Source: Streptomyces buecherae
Lineage (GTDB): Bacteria > Actinomycetota > Actinomycetes > Streptomycetales > Streptomycetaceae
Length of the DNA stretch: 64,000 bases
Direction of reading: 5' to 3'
Assembly (NCBI RefSeq): GCF_014295035.1
Contig: NZ_CP060404.1
Span: 2,258,501 to 2,322,500, forward strand
Shown here: positions 38,259 through 47,012 of the stretch, one piece after another
How the letters are laid out: each line of letters begins with the position of its first letter
Numbering within the stretch: position 1 is the stretch's first letter
Program-made: the position numbers and the translations under genes
Notes under the pieces: generated by a model
Database searches by the model: none
The model's input: the letters and a program-made list of their open reading frames with translations, nothing else
What the model was told of the DNA's origin: nothing

Positions 38259-40496
38259 TCAGCCCGTCACGGACTCCGCCCCGTTCTCGATGTGCCCCAT
38301 CAGACGGCGGCGGAAGGTCTCGTCCTCCGCGACGGTGAGCGCCAGGTCGTACCAGCCGTGCGCGCCACGCGTCGGGAACGGCAGGGTGCGCGTGCGGCCC
38401 GGGGCGAGGGTGACGGTGCGCGGCGCGGCGTCGGAGTAGGCCAGCGGCTTGAGGGTGAAGGTCAGCGGGGCGTCCCCGGCGTTCTCCAGGGACAGGTGCA
38501 GTTCGCGCCGGCGCTCGTCGATCCGGGTGCGGACCGCGACCCGGGCCGCCGCGCCACGGGCGGTGCCGGCGAACTCGCGGCGGAAGCCGCCCGGCCCGGT
38601 GAGGGTGAAGCGGTACGCGCCGTTCTTGACCGGCACGTTCCACGCCTCGCCCCGCTCGTGCCGGCCCCGTCCCCGACCGTGCCCGGCGGCCAGCGCCTCG
38701 TGCTCCGCGGCCCCGTGCTCCGTGTACGCGGCGGCTGCCCTGTCCACCCCGTGCTGGTGGCGTCCGGCGCCGGGCACGTCGCGGTGCTGGGGCGTGGCGT
38801 ACTCGTCGGCGTACGGGTACAGCGCCAGGTGCGCGCTGGCGCGGCCGGTGTTGCGCAGCGCGAGCCGGAAGACGGCCGCGTCCGCGTCCAGGCGACCGTC
38901 CGCGTCCGGCCCGTACGGCAGCGGGCGGGCCGGCCGGGTGCCCGGCTCCTGCTTGGGCAGCCGCTGGTCGGTCGGCGGCTTGGGCCGCCAGCGCCCGTCG
39001 AAGGGCGGGATCGCGCCCGGCTGCTCCACCTCGGGCAGCTGGCGGCGGCGCGAGAAGTCGAACGCGGACGTGAGGTCGCCGCAGACGGTGCGGCGCCATG
39101 CGCTGATATTCGGCTCGCGAACGCCGAGCCAGCGCTCCATGAAGCGGACGATGGAGGTGTGGTCGAACACCTCCGAGCAGGCGTAGCCGCCCACCGTCCA
39201 CGGCGAGATCACCAGCATCGGCACCCGGATACCGAGGCCGGTCGGCTTGCCCTGCCAGAACTCGGTGTCCGTGCCCGACGGCGGCACCGGCGGCGGCACG
39301 TGGTCGTAGAAGCCGTCGTTCTCGTCGTAGGTGAGGAAGAGCGCGGTGTGCCGCCACACGTCGGGGTTGTTGCCGAGCGCGTCGAGCACCTTGTAGACGA
39401 GGGTGGCGCTGGCGACCGGGGAGGAGGCTCCCGGGTGCTCGGAGTCGGCGGCGGAAGGCACGATGTAGGACACCTTCGGCAGGGTCCCGGCGGCGACGTC
39501 GGCGGCGAACGCGGTGGCCGTCGTGCCCGGCTCGCCGCGCCGCAGCGCCCGCTCGAACAGGCTGCGCTCGCTCGCGCTCAGGGCGCGCACGCCCGCGTCG
39601 AGGAGGTCCGTGAGCTGCTTGCGGCCGGCCGCGTCGGCGGCGGCGAGCCTGTCGTAGAAGGCGGTCATGTTCCGCACGCCCTCGACCCTGGCCAGCGCCT
39701 TCCGCGCGACGGCCTTGAAGCTCGCGTAGAACTCCAGGTTGTTGTCGGTGAAGTTGTCCCACTCCTGGTAGACCTGCCAGGAGTGGCCGGCCTTCTCCAG
39801 CCGCTCGGCGTAGGTGGGCCAGGCGTAACCGGGGTGCTTGTCCTCGGAGTACGCGTCGTTGCCCACCGCGCGCGTCCCGCCGGGCTCGAAGCCCGTCCAG
39901 CCGCTCACGAGGTGGTTGCGGTTGGGGCTGGTCGAGGAGTGGATGGAGGAGTGGTACGCGTCGCAGACGGTGAACGTGTCGGCCAGTTCGTAGTGCAGCG
40001 GGATGTCGGACCGGTCGTAGTACGCCATCGTCGCGGCGGTCTTCGCGGTGACCCAGCCGTCCATCCAGCCGTCCCGCCACGCCTTCGCGCCGCCCTGCCA
40101 ACTGTGGTCGAGGTCCCCGATGTACTGGAGCTCCTTCTGCTGCGCCGCGGCGGCGGCGCGGACGCCGAACGGCAGCACGGTGCCGACGCCGAGCGCGCCG
40201 GGCTGCTCGAAGACGCTCCCGCCGCGCGGAAGTTCGATGGCGTTGCGGTCACCGAAGCCCCGTACGCCGCGCAGCATGCCGAAGTAGTGGTCGAAGGATC
40301 GGTTCTCCTGCATCAGCACCACGACGTGCCGGATGTCGCGCAGCCCCCCGCCGTGGTGCCGCTCGTGGCCCCGCTCGGTCGCCTGGTGGGCCAGCGCCTG
40401 CTGGAGCGAGGGCGGCAGCAGCGAGCCCGCCGCGACGAGCCCCGCCCCGCCCGTCCCAAGTGCCAGTGCCCGCCTGCGAGATATCTCCGATGCCAC
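38259..40496 (-). CDS. Tat-exported phospholipase C (phosphoesterase family)
   Basis: 745 residues. Twin-arginine signal SRRRALALGTGGAGL; catalytic start HVVVLMQENRSFDHYFGMLR; conserved FVWxxx-type metal region including DENDGFYDHVPPP and FDHTSIVRFMERWLG. Two C-terminal DUF756-type beta domains follow. Expected to hydrolyse phosphatidylcholine or related phosphodiesters outside the cell, often phosphate-regulated. The linker between the two C-terminal domains (about 38640-38780) is expanded and contains a CCCCGTGCTCCGTG trace of the heptamer repeat, read in frame (AYTEHGAAEHEAL). Start GTG 40494-40496 with AGGAGG upstream. The 263-bp gap to the MMPL gene holds nothing clear. Confidence 0.93.
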   Translation of the reverse strand: MASEISRRRALALGTGGAGLVAAGSLLPPSLQQALAHQATERGHERHHGGGLRDIRHVVVLMQENRSFDHYFGMLRGVRGFGDRNAIELPRGGSVFEQPGALGVGTVLPFGVRAAAAAQQKELQYIGDLDHSWQGGAKAWRDGWMDGWVTAKTAATMAYYDRSDIPLHYELADTFTVCDAYHSSIHSSTSPNRNHLVSGWTGFEPGGTRAVGNDAYSEDKHPGYAWPTYAERLEKAGHSWQVYQEWDNFTDNNLEFYASFKAVARKALARVEGVRNMTAFYDRLAAADAAGRKQLTDLLDAGVRALSASERSLFERALRRGEPGTTATAFAADVAAGTLPKVSYIVPSAADSEHPGASSPVASATLVYKVLDALGNNPDVWRHTALFLTYDENDGFYDHVPPPVPPSGTDTEFWQGKPTGLGIRVPMLVISPWTVGGYACSEVFDHTSIVRFMERWLGVREPNISAWRRTVCGDLTSAFDFSRRRQLPEVEQPGAIPPFDGRWRPKPPTDQRLPKQEPGTRPARPLPYGPDADGRLDADAAVFRLALRNTGRASAHLALYPYADEYATPQHRDVPGAGRHQHGVDRAAAAYTEHGAAEHEALAAGHGRGRGRHERGEAWNVPVKNGAYRFTLTGPGGFRREFAGTARGAAARVAVRTRIDERRRELHLSLENAGDAPLTFTLKPLAYSDAAPRTVTLAPGRTRTLPFPTRGAHGWYDLALTVAEDETFRRRLMGHIENGAESVTG

Positions 40497-41053
40497 GCTC
40501 TTCCTCCTGGTCGGCAGCTAATGGTCCGGTCGTACACCATTGGTTACGTGTGGTGGGGACCGTACTGCAGCCGCATGGCACACGATAGGTACCAAAGTGG
40601 CGCATTGGTGAACGAGGCCCGGCGCCGACCCCGCGCGGGCGTGCGACTGACGCCCCGTCGTCGTCCGGGCTCCGGCGGCAGCCGGCGCGGCCGGTACCGG
40701 TGGCGGGGGCCGGTGGGGCCACGACGGGGCCGCATCCGACGCGCCCCGGGGCACCGCGCCCCGGGCCCCGTACGTCGGGCCCCGTGCTCCGTGCTCCGTG
40801 CGTCAGGCCCCGCGCTCCGTGCGTCGTGCCCCGTGCCCCGTGCCCCGCACGTCGGGCCCCGTGCCCCGTGCCCGTGCCCCGTACGTCGGACCCGTGCTGA
40901 GGTCCCGTGCTCCGTACGTCGGGCTCCGTGCCCCGTGCCCAGCGCACCGTACGTCGTGCCCCGTGCCCGGTCCGGGATCGGCCGCTTGACCTTCACATCC
41001 ATGGCAACCCCTAGCCTCAGGCCGTACGTGATCTTGAGGAAGGGAGTCGAGCC
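40497..41053. other. Divergent gap between phospholipase C and SDR
   Basis: 40497-40600 is AT-richer and should carry the plc promoter. 40766-40975 is composite array I. 40976-41053 is the SDR upstream region. Confidence 0.5.
40766..40975 (+). repeat. Composite array I
   Basis: Heptamers CCGTGCY alternate with a second unit, CCGTACGTCGGGC, and variants (CCGTGCGTCAGGC, CCGCACGTCGGGC, CCGTACGTCGTGC). About seven copies start near 40769, 40797, 40818, 40845, 40879, 40912 and 40948. It ends in CCGGTCCGGGATCGGCCG, a diverged form of the core. Confidence 0.8.
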
Positions 41054-41764
41054 ATGTCCGGAGCGGTCGTGATCGGGGCGGGGCCGGGGATCGGTCAGGC
41101 CGTCGCGCGGCGGTTCGCGCGGGCGGGGATGCCGGTCGCGCTCATCGCGCGGACCCGGCGGACGGTGGACGAGGGGGCGCGGGCGCTCGATGCCACCGGC
41201 GGCTCGCCCGAGACGGGCACGACAACGGCGGCGGGAGCGGAGCCCGGCGCGCGGGTGGCCGCGTTGACCGCGGACGTCACCGACGAGGCGGCGCTGCGGG
41301 CCGCGCTCGACGCTGCGGCCGGCCGGTTCGGACCGCCCGACGTCGTGGTCTACAACGCGGCGATCGTCCGCCCGGACCGTGTCGGCGAACTCAGCGCGCA
41401 GGGACACCTCGACGCCTGGGCGGTCAACGTGGTGGGCGCGCACACCGCCGCCGCGCACGTGGCACCGACGATGGCGCGGCGCGGCAGCGGCACGTTCCTC
41501 GTCACGAGCGGCATGCCACGGCCGGTACCGCGGTACGTCAGCCTCTCCCTCGGCAAGGCCGGCGTCCGCGCGCTGGTCTCGCTGCTGGACCAGGAGTACG
41601 GGCCGGCCGGCGTGCACGTGGCGGCGATCACCGTGGACGGCCCGGTCGCGCCGGGCACGGCCTTCGATCCGGACGCCATCGCCGAGCACTACTGGCGCCT
41701 GCACGCCCAGCCACGCGCGGAGTGGGAGCACGACGTCCTGTTCAGCGGGCGTACGGACGGCTGA
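41054..41764 (+). CDS. Short-chain dehydrogenase/reductase lacking the catalytic Tyr
   Basis: 236 residues. Rossmann N-terminus VVIGAGPGIGQAVARRFA and a NAA motif (VVYNAAIV). In the active-site region, YVSLSLGKAGVRALVSLL has Lys but Leu at the Tyr position of YxxxK, and Tyr sits seven residues before Lys. It may be an atypical reductase or a non-enzymatic binding protein. Start ATG 41054-41056, with AGGAAGGGAG upstream. Convergent with the MFS gene. Confidence 0.85.
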   Translation: MSGAVVIGAGPGIGQAVARRFARAGMPVALIARTRRTVDEGARALDATGGSPETGTTTAAGAEPGARVAALTADVTDEAALRAALDAAAGRFGPPDVVVYNAAIVRPDRVGELSAQGHLDAWAVNVVGAHTAAAHVAPTMARRGSGTFLVTSGMPRPVPRYVSLSLGKAGVRALVSLLDQEYGPAGVHVAAITVDGPVAPGTAFDPDAIAEHYWRLHAQPRAEWEHDVLFSGRTDG

Positions 41765-41849
41765 CGGGACGCCGCCGCCCCGGCGGAGCCCTAGCCGGAA
41801 CGCGGCGGCGCCACGCCCCGGGTCGCGCCACGCCCCCGGCACCGTCCCG

Positions 41850-41912
41850 ACGGGGCACGGGGCACGGGGCACGGGGCACGGGGCACGGGGCACGGGGCAC
41901 GGGGCACGGGGC
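41850..41912 (-). repeat. Heptamer array J
   Basis: Nine uninterrupted ACGGGGC units (63 bp). It lies between the converging SDR and MFS genes, where a bidirectional terminator would be expected. No core motif. Confidence 0.95.
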
Positions 41913-41984
41913 AGCCCGCGCCCGCCCCGTCCGGCGCCCGGCCGGGCGCCCCGTCGCCCCGTCAAGCGCCCCGCCACCGCCCCG

Positions 41985-43223
41985 TCAGTCGCCCCGTCGC
42001 CGCGGCAGCAGCGCGAGGCCGGCGAACTGCAACAGGCCGCCCGCGAGCGGTATCGCCGCCGCGGACCCGTGCGCCAGCAGCAGCCCGCCGAGCACGCCAC
42101 CCAGCGACGCCCCGAGGAACAGGGCGCTGGTCTGCAACGCCAGCACCTCCATGCCGGCCCCTGGCGCCAGGGAGAGCAGCAGCATCTGGAGCGGTGGGGT
42201 GAGCGACCACGCGAAGAGGGCGACCAGCATCATGGCCGCGGCGAGCGCGGCGTACGGCATGTCGCCGACCCAGGCCAGGAAGGCGACGGCCACCAGCGCG
42301 GCGCCGTGGCCGAGTTCGGCGGCCACCACCGTCGGGCGCGGGCCCCACTGGTCGGCCCCGCGTCCGCCGAGCCAGGCGGCGACGGCGCCGGCGCACCCCA
42401 TCAACGTGATGGTGAGGGCGACGTCGTCGTGGCCGATGCCGTGTCCAGCGGCGCGGAGCACCGGGAAGACGTAGGTCATCTGCATCATGCCGCCGGACGC
42501 GGCGATCACGATCATGAGCAGCACGCCGAGCACGGGACGCTGCCGCAGCGGGGCCAGCCGCCCGCGCAGCCCCGCTCCCCCCTCCGTCGCGGCCTCCGCC
42601 GCCGCGCCGCCCGGCCCCGTGTCGGCGCCCGTCGCGGACGCACGGGGCACGGCCAGCGCCCCGCACCACGCGAGCGCGCCGAGCCCCGCGACGAAGAGCA
42701 TCGTCGCCCGCCAACCATGGCCGCCGCCGATCCAGGTGCCCAGTGGCACGCCTACCACCAGCGAGACGGTGAGGCCGCCGATGACCAGGCCGAGGTACCT
42801 GCCGCGCCGGTGGTCGGGGGCCATGGTCGCGGCCATGGCCAGGGCCGCGGGCGTGATGGCGGCGGCGGCCACGGCCGCGAGCACGCGCAGCGCCAGCAGC
42901 GCCCCGTACGAAGGCGCCAGGGAGGCCAGCAGGTTGAGCGCGACGAACGCGCCAAGCCCGCCGAGGAGCACGCCGCGCCGCGAGAACCGCGCGGTGAGCA
43001 CGGCGACGACGGGCGTGCCGATGCCGTAGGTGAGGGCGAACGCGGTGACGAGCTGTCCGGCGTTCGCCTCGCTGACGCGCAGGTCGGCGGCGATGTCCGG
43101 GAGTACGCCGGCGATGACCATGTCGTCGGTGCCGGCCGCGAAGGTAGCCAGCGCCAGGGGGAGGACGCGACTGATCGGCGCGCCGGTGGACGACTGGCCG
43201 GCCCGCGCCGTGGTGTCGACCAT
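41985..43223 (-). CDS. MFS transporter, 12-TM (DHA1-like)
   Basis: 412 residues with about twelve hydrophobic segments. N-terminal TFAAGTDDMVIAGVLPDIA and motif-A-like TARFSRRGVLLGGLGAF are typical of arabinose-efflux/Bcr-type exporters. The cargo is unknown. ATG 43221-43223 overlaps the MerR stop (TGATG), so translation is coupled to the regulator. Likely a small-molecule exporter under MerR control. Confidence 0.92.
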   Translation of the reverse strand: MVDTTARAGQSSTGAPISRVLPLALATFAAGTDDMVIAGVLPDIAADLRVSEANAGQLVTAFALTYGIGTPVVAVLTARFSRRGVLLGGLGAFVALNLLASLAPSYGALLALRVLAAVAAAAITPAALAMAATMAPDHRRGRYLGLVIGGLTVSLVVGVPLGTWIGGGHGWRATMLFVAGLGALAWCGALAVPRASATGADTGPGGAAAEAATEGGAGLRGRLAPLRQRPVLGVLLMIVIAASGGMMQMTYVFPVLRAAGHGIGHDDVALTITLMGCAGAVAAWLGGRGADQWGPRPTVVAAELGHGAALVAVAFLAWVGDMPYAALAAAMMLVALFAWSLTPPLQMLLLSLAPGAGMEVLALQTSALFLGASLGGVLGGLLLAHGSAAAIPLAGGLLQFAGLALLPRRRGD

Positions 43224-43690
43224 CAGGGCCGCCCCTCGGACACCGGCACGGCCTGCCCGGCCTGCCCGGCCCGCACGGAGCGGACGGAGCGCACGGAGCC
43301 GGCGGTCAGCGCGGTCGGCCGGGGCGGCTCGGCGGCTGAGCGGACCTCGTCGATGTGGTGGGCCAGCCGGTTGCGCAGGCCGTGCAGGGCCGCGATGCGT
43401 TCGTCCAGGGCCGCGAGCCGGTCGGTGGCCGTACGCAACGCGTCGGCGCACCCGGCGCGCTCCCGCAGCGGCACGTCGAGGCAGCCCTGTTCCAGGGCCG
43501 GCCGGATGTCCTCGACGGTCAGTCCGGCGCTCAGCAACTCCCGGATGTTCGCGGCCCGTACGCCGTCCAGCGCGCCGTACTCGCGGTAGCCGTTGGCGGC
43601 CCGCTCGGGGGCGAGCAGGCCCTGTTGTTCGTAGTAGCGCAGCGCGCGGGGAGTGACTCCGGTCCGTTGGGCCAGTTCCCCGATGCGCAT
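43223..43690 (-). CDS. MerR-family regulator
   Basis: 155 residues. The helix-turn-helix reads MRIGELAQRTGVTPRALRYY, then EQQGLLAPERAANGYREY. A coiled-coil follows, with a Cys at about residue 73 (EQGCLDV) and another at about 85. ATG 43688-43690 is chosen for AAGGAG six bases upstream; an ATG six codons earlier is possible. It is first in an operon with the MFS exporter. Confidence 0.92.
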   Translation of the reverse strand: MRIGELAQRTGVTPRALRYYEQQGLLAPERAANGYREYGALDGVRAANIRELLSAGLTVEDIRPALEQGCLDVPLRERAGCADALRTATDRLAALDERIAALHGLRNRLAHHIDEVRSAAEPPRPTALTAGSVRSVRSVRAGQAGQAVPVSEGRP

Positions 43691-43723
43691 CTCCGTCTCC
43701 TTCACCATGCGTGGACGCTAAAA

Positions 43724-43749
43724 GGTTGTCGTTAGCGTCAGGGTCAACC
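43724..43749 (-). promoter_or_regulatory. Candidate MerR operator/promoter
   Basis: GGTTG (43724-43728) and CAACC (43745-43749) form an inverted repeat with a 16-bp centre, 34-59 bp upstream of the MerR start codon. On the minus strand it contains TTGACC, a good -35, with TTTTAG about 18 bases on. The long spacing is typical of MerR-controlled promoters. Confidence 0.5.
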
Positions 43750-43951
43750 CCGAGGGGCGCCCCGCCGCTTCCCCGCGTGGCGCCCGTCGCGGGACGCCCA
43801 TGCCTCTTCCGTACCGGGTGGGAGAAATAACTCCCGCAATTGCACTGCCAGTTGCTCGATGAATAACGGGCGTCGCTTACGGTTCGCTTCTTTTCCGGGG
43901 GATATCACTCCCGGAGCGCGGGGGAACGTGAACGGCTCGCCGGCGTCCGCA

Positions 43952-44893
43952 ATGAGGCATTCCCATGACCCAGCCCCCTCACCGGCCTCAGGTCCCGCCG
44001 CCGCACCGGCCGCCCCGAGCGGCTACGGCTACCCGCCGCCACCGCCGCCGGGCAGCGGGCCATCGGTGGCCGAGGGCGGCGGCGCGCCGCCGCCCTCTTC
44101 CGGTGGCGGCGCGCCCTTCGGACAGCCGGCGCGCCGCCGCCCTCTTCCGGTGGCGGCGCGCCCTTCGGACAGCCGGCGCCCGGCGGCCCTGCCACGGGGC
44201 AGGGGACGGGGCCGGGAGCGGTTCATCCCCACGGCGCGGCGACCGTCGCCGGCACGGCAACCGCACCCCGGCGGGCACCCTGGCGGTGGTCGCCGTGGTG
44301 GTCGTAGTGGCCTCGCGCTGGCCGGCGGCGCCTGGCTCGTCACCTCGGGCGACGACTCGTCCGGCGCTTCGGACAAGAAGGAACCGCCCGAGGCCCGCAA
44401 TCTCCACGAGATTCCGACCCCGAAGGCGGGAAAAGACCCGATCAACGTGGAGGGCATGTGGACGACCGACCGTAATCTCATGAAGGCGGGCGTCGAGAGG
44501 GTCACCGGATATCCACTCGGCGACGGTTCGGCGCAGCGGGAAATCCCCCTCGGTGGCGAGATGTGCTGGACAACTCCGCATATCAGCGCCGACGGCCGCA
44601 CCGCCAACCTGCGCGTCCTGGGCCTGGGCGAGAAGGGCGCGGTCCTCGCGTACCAGGAGACGACGTTGGGCGGCGCCGGCGGCGCCGTGCGGCGCGTCGA
44701 TCCGCGCACCCACGCCAAGACACGGGTGCTACGCGCCGGCGCGGCCGGCCGGGACACCGAGGCGTCCGCCGAGGCCGGTGGGCAGGTGCGCTACGCGCGT
44801 GGACACCTGTGCCTGGGCCAGAAGCTGATCAGCGCGCCCGACGAACCGACGGAGAAGAACGGGCCGCTGGCGATCATGATCGGCACGACGTAA
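43952..44893 (+). CDS. Membrane-anchored secreted hypothetical protein, probably frameshifted
   Basis: The open frame is continuous but its meaning seems to change frame. A Pro/Gly-rich cytoplasmic N-terminus (SGYGYPPPPPPGSG) and the C-terminal extracytoplasmic part (from GGAWLVTSGDDSSGASDKKE onward, with INVEGMWTTDRNLMKAG) share one frame. The hydrophobic run expected between them (GTLAVVAVVVVVAS, near 44275-44315) is in another. A 47-bp tandem duplication at 44081-44174 also shifts frame. An alternative start is ATG 43965 (MTQPPHRP), with GAGG upstream, in the frame of the hydrophobic run. Similar Streptomyces proteins are longer, so internal loss is likely. Function unknown. Confidence 0.5.
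   Translation: MRHSHDPAPSPASGPAAAPAAPSGYGYPPPPPPGSGPSVAEGGGAPPPSSGGGAPFGQPARRRPLPVAARPSDSRRPAALPRGRGRGRERFIPTARRPSPARQPHPGGHPGGGRRGGRSGLALAGGAWLVTSGDDSSGASDKKEPPEARNLHEIPTPKAGKDPINVEGMWTTDRNLMKAGVERVTGYPLGDGSAQREIPLGGEMCWTTPHISADGRTANLRVLGLGEKGAVLAYQETTLGGAGGAVRRVDPRTHAKTRVLRAGAAGRDTEASAEAGGQVRYARGHLCLGQKLISAPDEPTEKNGPLAIMIGTT
44081..44174 (+). repeat. 47-bp tandem duplication
   Basis: Two perfect 47-bp copies at 44081-44127 and 44128-44174, followed by the first five bases of a third. Because 47 is not a multiple of three, the second copy is read out of frame with the first. Confidence 0.95.
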
Positions 44894-45060
44894 CCCGAGC
44901 GAGCGGGCGACGGGGCAAGCGCCGGGGCGGGGCGGGCGCCGGCGCCCGGGGCCGGACGCGCGCGCCGCGCGCCCGCCCGGCCCCGCCCGGCGGCCCGCTC
45001 GCCGACTGCCCCGCCGGCCCGGCCCGACCGGCCGCGCGCCGGCCGGCCCGCACACGCGTC

Positions 45061-45091
45061 GGCGGCGGGCCCCCACCGGGGACCCGCCGCC
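45061..45091. terminator. gatB terminator hairpin
   Basis: GGCGGCGGG/CCCGCCGCC arms with one mismatch, an inner CCCC/GGGG stem and a 3-base loop. It lies 52 bp past the gatB stop in a convergent gap and could serve both strands. A second stem CCTCGGG/CCCGAGG follows at about 45099-45120. Confidence 0.65.
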
Positions 45092-45142
45092 GTCGTCACC
45101 TCGGGCCGCGCGACCCGAGGCCGCGCCGCTCGCGCCGGTGCG

Positions 45143-46651
45143 CTACTCGGTGACGCCGAGCCGCTCCAGGATCAGCTCGCGCACCCGGGCCGCGTCGGCC
45201 TGGCCGCGGGTGGCCTTCATGACCGCGCCGACCAGCGCGCCCGCGGCGGCCACCTTGCCGCCGCGGATCTTGTCCGCGATGGCCGGATTGCCGGCGATGG
45301 CCTCGTCCACGGCGGTGCCGAGCGCGCCCTCGTCCGAGACGACCTTCAGGCCGCGCTTGTCGACCACCGCGTCCGGGTCGCCCTCGCCCGCGAGGACGCC
45401 CTCGATGACCTGTCGGGCCAGCTTGTCGTTGAGCGCCCCCTCGGCGACCAGCGCCGCGACCCGCGCGACCTGGGCCGGGGTGATGGGCAGCGCGGTGGGG
45501 TCGATGCCCTCCTCGTTGGCGCGCCGGGCCAGCTCACCCATCCACCACTTGCGGGCCGACGCCGCGTCGGCGCCCGCCTCGATGGTGGCGGTGATCAGGT
45601 CGATGACGCCCGCGTTGAGGACCGACTGCATCTCGTGCTCGGAGATGCCCCACTCCTCGCGCAGCCGGTTGCGCCGCACCCGCGGCAGCTCCGGCAGCCC
45701 AGCCCGCAGCTCCTCGACCCACTCCCGGGACGGCGCCACCGGCACCAGGTCGGGCTCGGGGAAGTACCGGTAGTCCTCGGCCTCCTCCTTGATCCGGCCG
45801 GAGGTGGTGGAGCCGTCCTCCTCGTGGAAGTGCCGGGTCTCCTGGAGGATCGTGCCGCCCGCGCCGAGCACGGCCGCGTGCCGCTGGATCTCGAAGCGCG
45901 CGGCGCGCTCGACGGAGCGCAGCGAGTTGACGTTCTTCGTCTCCGAGCGCGTGCCGAACTTCTCGGCGCCCTTCGGGCGCAGCGAGAGGTTGACGTCGCA
46001 GCGCATCTGGCCCATCTCCATGCGGGCCTCGGAGACGCCGAGCGCCTTGATCAGCTCGCGCAGCTCGGCCACGTACGCCTTGGCGACCTCCGGGGCGCGC
46101 TCCCCCGCCCCGACGATCGGCTTGGTGACGATCTCGATGAGCGGGATGCCGGCGCGGTTGTAGTCCAGGAGGGAGTGCGAGGCACCGTGGATGCGACCGG
46201 TGGCGCCCCCCACGTGGGTGGACTTGCCGGTGTCCTCCTCCATGTGGGCGCGCTCGATCTCGACCCGGAAGACCTCCCCGTCCTCCAGTTGGACGTCCAG
46301 ATAGCCGTTGAAGGCGATCGGCTCGTCGTACTGCGAGGTCTGGAAGTTCTTCGGCATGTCCGGATAGAAGTAGTTCTTCCGGGCGAAGCGGCACCACTCG
46401 GCGATCTCGCAGTGCAACGCGAGGCCGATCTTGACGGCGGACTCGACGCCGACGGCGTTGACCACCGGCAGCGAGCCGGGCATGCCGAGACAGGTGGGAC
46501 AGGTCTGCGAGTTCGGCTCGGCGCCCAGGGCGGTCGAGCACCCGCAGAACATCTTGGTCTTGGTGCCGAGTTCCACGTGCACCTCAAGCCCCATGACGGG
46601 CTCGTAGGTGGCCAGCGCGTCCTCGTACGACACCAGTTCAGTGACGGTCAC
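45143..46651 (-). CDS. gatB: Asp/Glu-tRNA amidotransferase subunit B
   Basis: 502 residues, usual length. Binds the misacylated tRNA and performs phosphorylation/amidation with ammonia from GatA. Signature seen: [20 protein letters not shown] near the N-terminus, the zinc-site cysteines (FCGC and [12 protein letters not shown]), and the C-terminal YqeY-like tail domain. Start ATG 46649-46651. It is third in the gatC-gatA-small gene-gatB cluster on the same strand. Confidence 0.97.
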   Translation of the reverse strand: MTVTELVSYEDALATYEPVMGLEVHVELGTKTKMFCGCSTALGAEPNSQTCPTCLGMPGSLPVVNAVGVESAVKIGLALHCEIAEWCRFARKNYFYPDMPKNFQTSQYDEPIAFNGYLDVQLEDGEVFRVEIERAHMEEDTGKSTHVGGATGRIHGASHSLLDYNRAGIPLIEIVTKPIVGAGERAPEVAKAYVAELRELIKALGVSEARMEMGQMRCDVNLSLRPKGAEKFGTRSETKNVNSLRSVERAARFEIQRHAAVLGAGGTILQETRHFHEEDGSTTSGRIKEEAEDYRYFPEPDLVPVAPSREWVEELRAGLPELPRVRRNRLREEWGISEHEMQSVLNAGVIDLITATIEAGADAASARKWWMGELARRANEEGIDPTALPITPAQVARVAALVAEGALNDKLARQVIEGVLAGEGDPDAVVDKRGLKVVSDEGALGTAVDEAIAGNPAIADKIRGGKVAAAGALVGAVMKATRGQADAARVRELILERLGVTE

Positions 46652-46666
46652 GGAAAACTAACCCTC

Positions 46667-46909
46667 TCAGCCCAGCAGAACGTCGTCGTCGCCGAGCCGC
46701 TTGAGCTCACGGAAGAGCAGAGCGACACCTGTGGCGATGGCCGCGGCGGACACCGCGGCGTCCAGGAGTTGCAACGTGTCGTTCTCGTAGCGGGCCTTCT
46801 TGCCCTGCTTGATGACGCTGACTACGCCAAACAGGGAGGTGCCGATGGAAAGGTAGAGGCCGGGCTTCGACTTCCTGAACCCCTTGGCCTTCTCAAGCTT
46901 GCCACTCAC
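46667..46909 (-). CDS. Small conserved membrane protein in the gat cluster
   Basis: 80 residues. Lys-rich N-terminus (MSGKLEKAKGFRKSKPGLYL), one weak and one clear hydrophobic segment (LSIGTSLFGVVSVI and AAVSAAAIATGVALLFREL), and an acidic tail. It lies between gatA and gatB, 15 bp from gatB. I recall the same arrangement in other Streptomyces, without a known function. Confidence 0.75.
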   Translation of the reverse strand: MSGKLEKAKGFRKSKPGLYLSIGTSLFGVVSVIKQGKKARYENDTLQLLDAAVSAAAIATGVALLFRELKRLGDDDVLLG

Positions 46910-47012
46910 AGGCTGCTCCTCTTCGCTTCCTTACCCGCACCGTGCCGCGGGGCGGATGTCGTCGTCGGGTGCGCCCCGGCGGCCGTACGCGTGACGCTCG
47001 TACAGACGGCGT

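Noticed and set aside
35629..40101. 1490-codon minus-strand frame joining MMPL with antisense phospholipase sequence
   Set aside because: The upstream part is the out-of-frame shadow of the phospholipase C gene. The true MMPL start is at 37995.
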